A stretch of 64,000 bases of DNA from Mesocentrotus franciscanus. Taxonomy: Eukaryota; Echinodermata; Echinoidea; Camarodonta; Strongylocentrotidae. The notes beneath the pieces are model-generated. The model saw only the letters and a list, made by a program, of their open reading frames with translations. It was not told the origin of the DNA and did not search any database. Positions 59,746 to 64,000 of the stretch are shown in pieces. The DNA is taken from contig CP137671.1 of assembly GCA_037976565.1 (NCBI GenBank), positions 13,453,229 through 13,517,228 of the forward strand, given 5' to 3'. A program made the translations under genes and the position numbers. Position 1 is the stretch's first letter. Each line of letters starts with the position of its first letter.

Positions 59746-60550
59746 AGTGCCCTCTACTACCTCATTTCATTTTCAATGTTTTAGGCGTTACAACTGACAA
59801 CTTGAGTGGTGCGATTTAAATACATCGATGTTTTTGGTAAACAGTATCTATTTGAAAGCACGCAATCTGGAAAGAGCATTTTTTTGGAATGCGTGGAATC
59901 GATATTTGATTTTACAAAAAATGTTCTTGTTCATTCATTGACCCCGCCCCAAAAAAAAAAAAAAAAAATTTTTTTTTTTAATTAAAATTTCCCTTCCAAA
60001 CATATGTTTGACCGTATTAATAAAATATGGCTCTTTTGAATTGTGTATAATTAAATACCGTTAATGCCAGGACTTGGAAATTTGCAGTTTAAGTATATAA
60101 CTTGAAATCTCTAGAACCATGCGTGTAATTTTCGATAAAAAAAGGGATTGAGAGAAAATGACATAAATTATCTGATGTAGACACAATGATGATTTAAACT
60201 TTAAAGGAACTGCATATACACTGCCTTGATATTATACTTCAAGGTGGTATATCTTGCTTTTGTAGGAGGTCTGTGATATGGCGCAATAATTTTCACCGAT
60301 ATCATATGATGTAAAACGCAATGTCGTAAAATATCAATGCGTATTAGGAATGATCTATACACAAGAAAAATATTAACTTCTAATATCTAGTATCTCGAAA
60401 ATTAAATTAACCTTTGAGCTTCTTAAAATAGTTATTCGTAAATTATATCTGTTTATGCTGAACAATTCTGAGTATTAAAAGATTAAATATTCTAATATAC
60501 AAAAACAACCTGAACAGATGTAAGGCACGCCCCTTTATGACTCGATTTTA

Positions 60551-63050
60551 GGCGCCTTGGATCAATTCGAGTGGCTGTAATCACGCGTGCTTCCTGCAAC
60601 ACAGCCTAGTTTGCGTGAAAGCCGCGGTCATCCTAATCCCTCTATTCAAAAGACGCGTGCGGGTTCTTCCAGCTTAGTATTATTTTCTTTGATTACACAA
60701 TTATGCCTTAAAAAATTCTTAGCAACGACTTGACAATCTTTTTAACGCAACATTTATTAATGAAGAAAGATGGATATTATATTTAGAGTTCAGAAATAAA
60801 CAATATGAAATGAAACAATCGGAGTGATCGAGAGGGAGGAAAAGAGAGAGGAAAAGAGAGAAGAAGAGAGAGAGGAAGGAGATGAATTAAAACAAAAATA
60901 ATAGAATAGGATCGTGGGAGGGAACTCAATAAAACAATCAACTTGAAGTTATATAAAAATGTGAGGAACAAACAAAGACCAAAAGTCTATCGAAGGTTTG
61001 TCCCCAGATATATGAAATGAAAGAATCTAACACAGTTACACTGGTATTAAACAAATTTAAAATAAAACAATAACACAATGAAAGGGCAAAATAAACCTTT
61101 CAAATGTTATGAGATTTTATGAATTATATCTTTTGCAATCCTTCTCTTAGCTAATGGCCTTTTTTCGAATAAACTGAATCACTTTGGATCACTTTATGTA
61201 ATTATGGTTCGATAAAGAACGTAATTAAATGTTGGTATCCGAATGCAGTGGATCGCCAGGTGGAGTATAGGTGCAACAGAACAATTTTCCTGAAAACACT
61301 AATTTGAAAACTTGAAGCCCGGCGCAAATTGAGCAAATACGAGAACATAAAATTAGCTAATTGCAACATGTGCAGGCCTGTATCTGGACTTCTACTGATT
61401 AAGTATAGATAGAACGATCTAGGCACATTATAGCTACCTTCTCGATTGTGACCATAATAATATTTACGTTTCACTAACATTGTGATTAAACATGTTTATG
61501 GAGTTTAATAGAAGTAAACGCATCGTATTATCATTTTGTGTTAAATGTTCACTGTCAACCATTTGACAGAAGAGCAATGATATACATGTATTCCGTCTTT
61601 CCATCAAATACTATATGTTCGTCCTTGATATTCAGTTCAGTGTAATGCGTTATAACGGCTTGTATTAAATAGTTTGAAAGCCGACGACTGAAATGCTCTT
61701 TTTACTTTAGTCACCCCCACCGTTTACCCCAAGCCGCCGATACATTAGCGCGTTTTAAAGCCACACTGTACTAATTGTAGCTACTAGCTCCCTCTATATA
61801 TAAAACAGTGCCTAAGTGGTGCCCGTTGGTACCCCATGGTCCTCTGTTTCTTATGTTAATTGACAGCTGAGTTGATGTGATAACCACCTGTCAGTGATCA
61901 CGCTAATATCCCTCTAATCCCTCCTTGCCAAACTAGTACAGAGGGCCTTTAAGTATAGTGTACGTAATAATAGAGGTAATGATTCAATGTTGCCTTTGCC
62001 CAACTCCGCGCATTAAACAGTAGTGTATTGAATGGATGTCACGAACAATACACGGGTCAACGCTTCCCCTTTGTTCCTAGACCCCCCATCATTTACCCTC
62101 CCCCTCTCTATTAAACTAGCCTTTCATGGTATGGCTACGTTGCGTTGACATATTATGCGCCATATATAATATGTTAGTGATTGTGATAGATTTTGAGCGA
62201 AAGAATCGGAATTAGATAACAAAAAAGTATTAAACAGGGAAACAAGAACCACAAAATCATATTGCTAGTTTAAGCTGACATAAAAGCAAGCGAAGGAAGA
62301 TGGATATCATATTTAGAGTTCAATAGAGTAGAGTTTATAACCATGACAACAACCTTTACCCTCGGCCACGTTCATTGTTCCTCTTATGCAACTTAGCTGT
62401 CGGTGGGCCTGAGACATAACTCATTTCCCATATTCTATATATTTCTGTGTCATTTTTGTTTGTCAATACTTTGTCAATACTAACAAACTATATATTTTCA
62501 AAATTTGCCAATAATAAATACTAAAAAACTATCACGCTTACCCTATCATGTTCCGCTCTATAGAATCCTATCTTTTTATATTTATTTGTTGTGTACTTTT
62601 CATTTTTGTTGTTGTCTCCCTCTCCATGATTTCTTCTGATTTTGTAGAGTACTTATGCTATTTGTTTTAAATAAGTAAAAGAGAAAGCTTCATTACTTCT
62701 CTTATAATACTCTCCACCTCCTTCTAGATAACCCTACTATGCTAAAGTATAATTTCCGATGTATATTATTTCCGTCAATAGCATATAATAATGAACGTTT
62801 CATTTTATTTTGATGCAACAGAGATTTACATTCAAAATCAAAACTTTTACTTTCTATAGTTTTTGTACAGTAATATTCTTTTCATTTCGACATTATCGGC
62901 CGCATGTTCTCTTTTTTCGTTTCCTATAATAAATATAAGGTATATGTGTACATCATCAGGGATATGTTATAATTTATCTCAAAGAAGGAATGATGCCGAC
63001 ATACAAGCAAATGGCGGAATAGAAAACAATATTAAAGATGAAATGGAAAA
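60551..63050. other. Gene-free interval with one GC-richer segment
   Basis: AT-rich apart from 61690-62130, which is higher in GC and has less simple sequence. A GA-rich tract lies at 60830-60885. No coding region is recognised. Confidence 0.45.
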
Positions 63051-63054
63051 CGAC

Positions 63055-63335
63055 ATTGAAATAGAGAGAGACAGAGAGAAAGAGACAGACAGACACAGAG
63101 AGAGAGAGATGAGAGAGAGAAAGAAAGAGAGACAGAGAGAGATGAGAAAAAGAGAGACAGACAGACAGACGGACAGAGAGATGAGAGAGAGAGAGAGAGA
63201 GAGAAAGTTTGACGCTTCATTATAATTATTACTAGTTTTATTATAATGTTTAGTCTTATTATGATTATCATTATTATTGTCATTATTACAGTACTATCAT
63301 TATTAATATCATTATCATTATTATCTTTGTTATCA
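63055..63335. repeat. (GA)n/(CAGA)n tract followed by ATT-rich microsatellite
   Basis: 63060-63210 is GAGA/GACAGACA repeat. 63225-63335 is an ATT/ATC trinucleotide run. Overlapping frames on both strands are artefacts. Confidence 0.92.
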
Positions 63336-63393
63336 TTCTAAAAACAAAGAAAAACAATTCTGGAAGTTTGTCTATTTAAGAATATAAGAAATA

Positions 63394-63399
63394 TCTTTC
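63394..63399 (-). promoter_or_regulatory. Histone-downstream-element-like GAAAGA
   Basis: On the minus strand the sequence 3' of the stem-loop reads ACCATACCAGCACGAAAGAT. The GAAAGA core begins about 13 nt after the stem, close to where the U7-snRNA-pairing element (CAAGAAAGA in sea urchin histone genes) is expected. Confidence 0.6.
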
Positions 63400-63412
63400 G
63401 TGCTGGTATGGT

Positions 63413-63428
63413 GGCCCTGAAAAGGGCC
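63413..63428 (-). terminator. Replication-dependent histone-type 3' stem-loop
   Basis: The minus strand reads GGCCCTTTTCAGGGCC: a perfect 6-bp stem, a TTTC loop, the ACCAAAC flank before it and ACCA after it, matching the metazoan histone mRNA 3' hairpin. It lies 14 nt after the stop codon of the BEN-domain ORF and is followed by a purine-rich downstream element. In known histone genes this structure binds SLBP and directs U7-dependent cleavage without polyadenylation. Confidence 0.82.
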
Positions 63429-63442
63429 GTTTGGTTATGATT

Positions 63443-64000
63443 TCAGGAAGAAGATGATGAACTCCTTTCATTCCTGCGCAGTTTTCGACACTTGCCGTTT
63501 ACTGCATCACGAATGCGGCGGAGATTCATCGGGGCATCGAAGCGAGGAAATGATTTCCTCACTTGCGATTGAATCGCCTTGAACCGATCGTCGTCAGTGA
63601 GGGAAGCAAGCGGGGGCTCTATGTTTCGATCGCCCTTGTAGCTGAAGTTGATGAGCTCATCGGGCTGGATGACCATGCTCATCAGTTTGAGAAGGATCGA
63701 GGGCTCTGCCACTGGTTGCTAGATGAACCGCCCGCTGGAACTGTCGCTTGTCTACACGAACTGCATGCTCGGAATCGCCTATCAGGACAAGCGACTCGTT
63801 GTCTTCAACAGCTTCATAGGGCTGACCCCGATTCGTTGTCTGCTTGGAGCGTTCCACGACTACCCTATGGAGTTCCACTAGGAGAGTCTCCATCCTCGCC
63901 ACTTTATCTTTCATTTGGTGGAGTTCGGCTTCTATAGCGTTCAGCTTAGAATCGTTGGTCTGCTGACTAGAGGCTGCTCCTATTTCTTCGTCCCTCCATG
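63443..64000 (-). CDS. Coiled-coil / BEN-domain protein, C-terminal part (continues past window; one frameshift)
   Basis: Open from the right edge. A heptad-like segment (IEAELHQMKDKVARMETLL) is followed by the first part of a BEN domain (SLVLIGDSEHAVRVDKRQF, QRAV). One base must be skipped near 63705. The second frame then gives the rest: ILLKLMSMVIQPDELINFSY, a KGDR turn, FKAIQSQVRKSFPRF and the closing NGKCRKLRR, ending in a Ser run at TGA 63443. BEN domains bind DNA or chromatin proteins. Domain order and the final KCRKLRR-type helix fit the family; the call is by pattern, without a search. The frameshift (one extra G in 'agtggcag') may be a sequence error. The 3' end carries a histone-type stem-loop. 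Confidence 0.72.

Larger units (their letters stand above)
56980..60550. repeat. Segmental duplication block 2 (partner 23780-26680)
   Basis: Collinear with block 1 (see 23780). Longer than its partner, partly because of the LINE-tail insertion at 59560-59690 and partly because the 58.3-58.8 kb portion holds an internally repeated segment ('gactttgcccctgtgttta' at about 58420 and 58700). Confidence 0.85.

Noticed and set aside
63032..63283. Frames on both strands of the GA/CAGA tract
   Set aside because: Simple-sequence artefacts.

Overview
This is a eukaryotic, AT-rich, repeat-dense genomic window. The RT/endonuclease LINEs, hAT and TTAA-type DNA elements, tRNA-derived SINEs, immunoglobulin-superfamily (IgSF) genes and a metazoan histone-type 3' processing signal together point to a marine invertebrate deuterostome. 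An echinoderm such as a sea urchin is my best guess, but the species is inferred from repeat style and is not proven.

Gene content. All recognisable host genes lie on the minus strand. Two related IgSF families are interspersed. Family A encodes multi-Ig type I membrane proteins with a long cytoplasmic tail: A1 at 1-2167 (runs off the left edge), A2 at 14575-16018 and the decayed A3 at 44850-46435. Family B encodes short secreted or lipid-anchored proteins with one V-like domain and one unusual Cys-rich second domain: B1 at 20776-21654 and B2 at 52220-53083 are intact, with fragments at 4866-5189, 8404-8727 and about 50300-50640. The Ig domains, and in family A the transmembrane segment and tail, sit in one uninterrupted exon; only B2 shows a likely 5'UTR intron. 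At the right edge (63443-64000) is the 3' end of a coiled-coil/BEN-domain gene whose stop codon is followed 14 nt later by a consensus replication-dependent histone stem-loop and a purine-rich downstream element.

Layout. 1-2.2 kb: A1. 4.05-11.1 kb: a 3.5 kb tandem duplication carrying a SINE, a B fragment and most of a CR1/L2-group LINE; the second LINE copy runs to 12.45 kb. 12.8-14.4 kb: a large foldback and a MITE. 14.6-16 kb: A2. 17-18.2 kb: LINE remnant between direct repeats. 20.2-21.7 kb: SINE and B1. 23.8-26.7 kb: a block duplicated at 57-60.5 kb. 28.1-37.5 kb: a second LINE split by two hAT elements with perfect 8-bp target duplications, each holding satellites or further MITEs. 39.7-41.5 kb: a third hAT element. 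44.8-47.1 kb: A3 plus MITEs. 47.4-48.3 kb: a piggyBac-like element. 50.3-53.3 kb: B fragment, two abutting MITEs (one carrying a minisatellite) and B2. 54-63 kb: MITE, duplicated block and AT-rich DNA. 63.4-64 kb: BEN gene.

Reading. The locus looks like an expanding and decaying cluster of single-exon IgSF receptor genes, reshaped by segmental duplication and mobile elements. Paired A (signalling-tail) and B (tailless) proteins could be a diversified recognition family; that function is inference. Many breaks in otherwise open frames are single-base indels, so assembly error is a live alternative to pseudogenisation.
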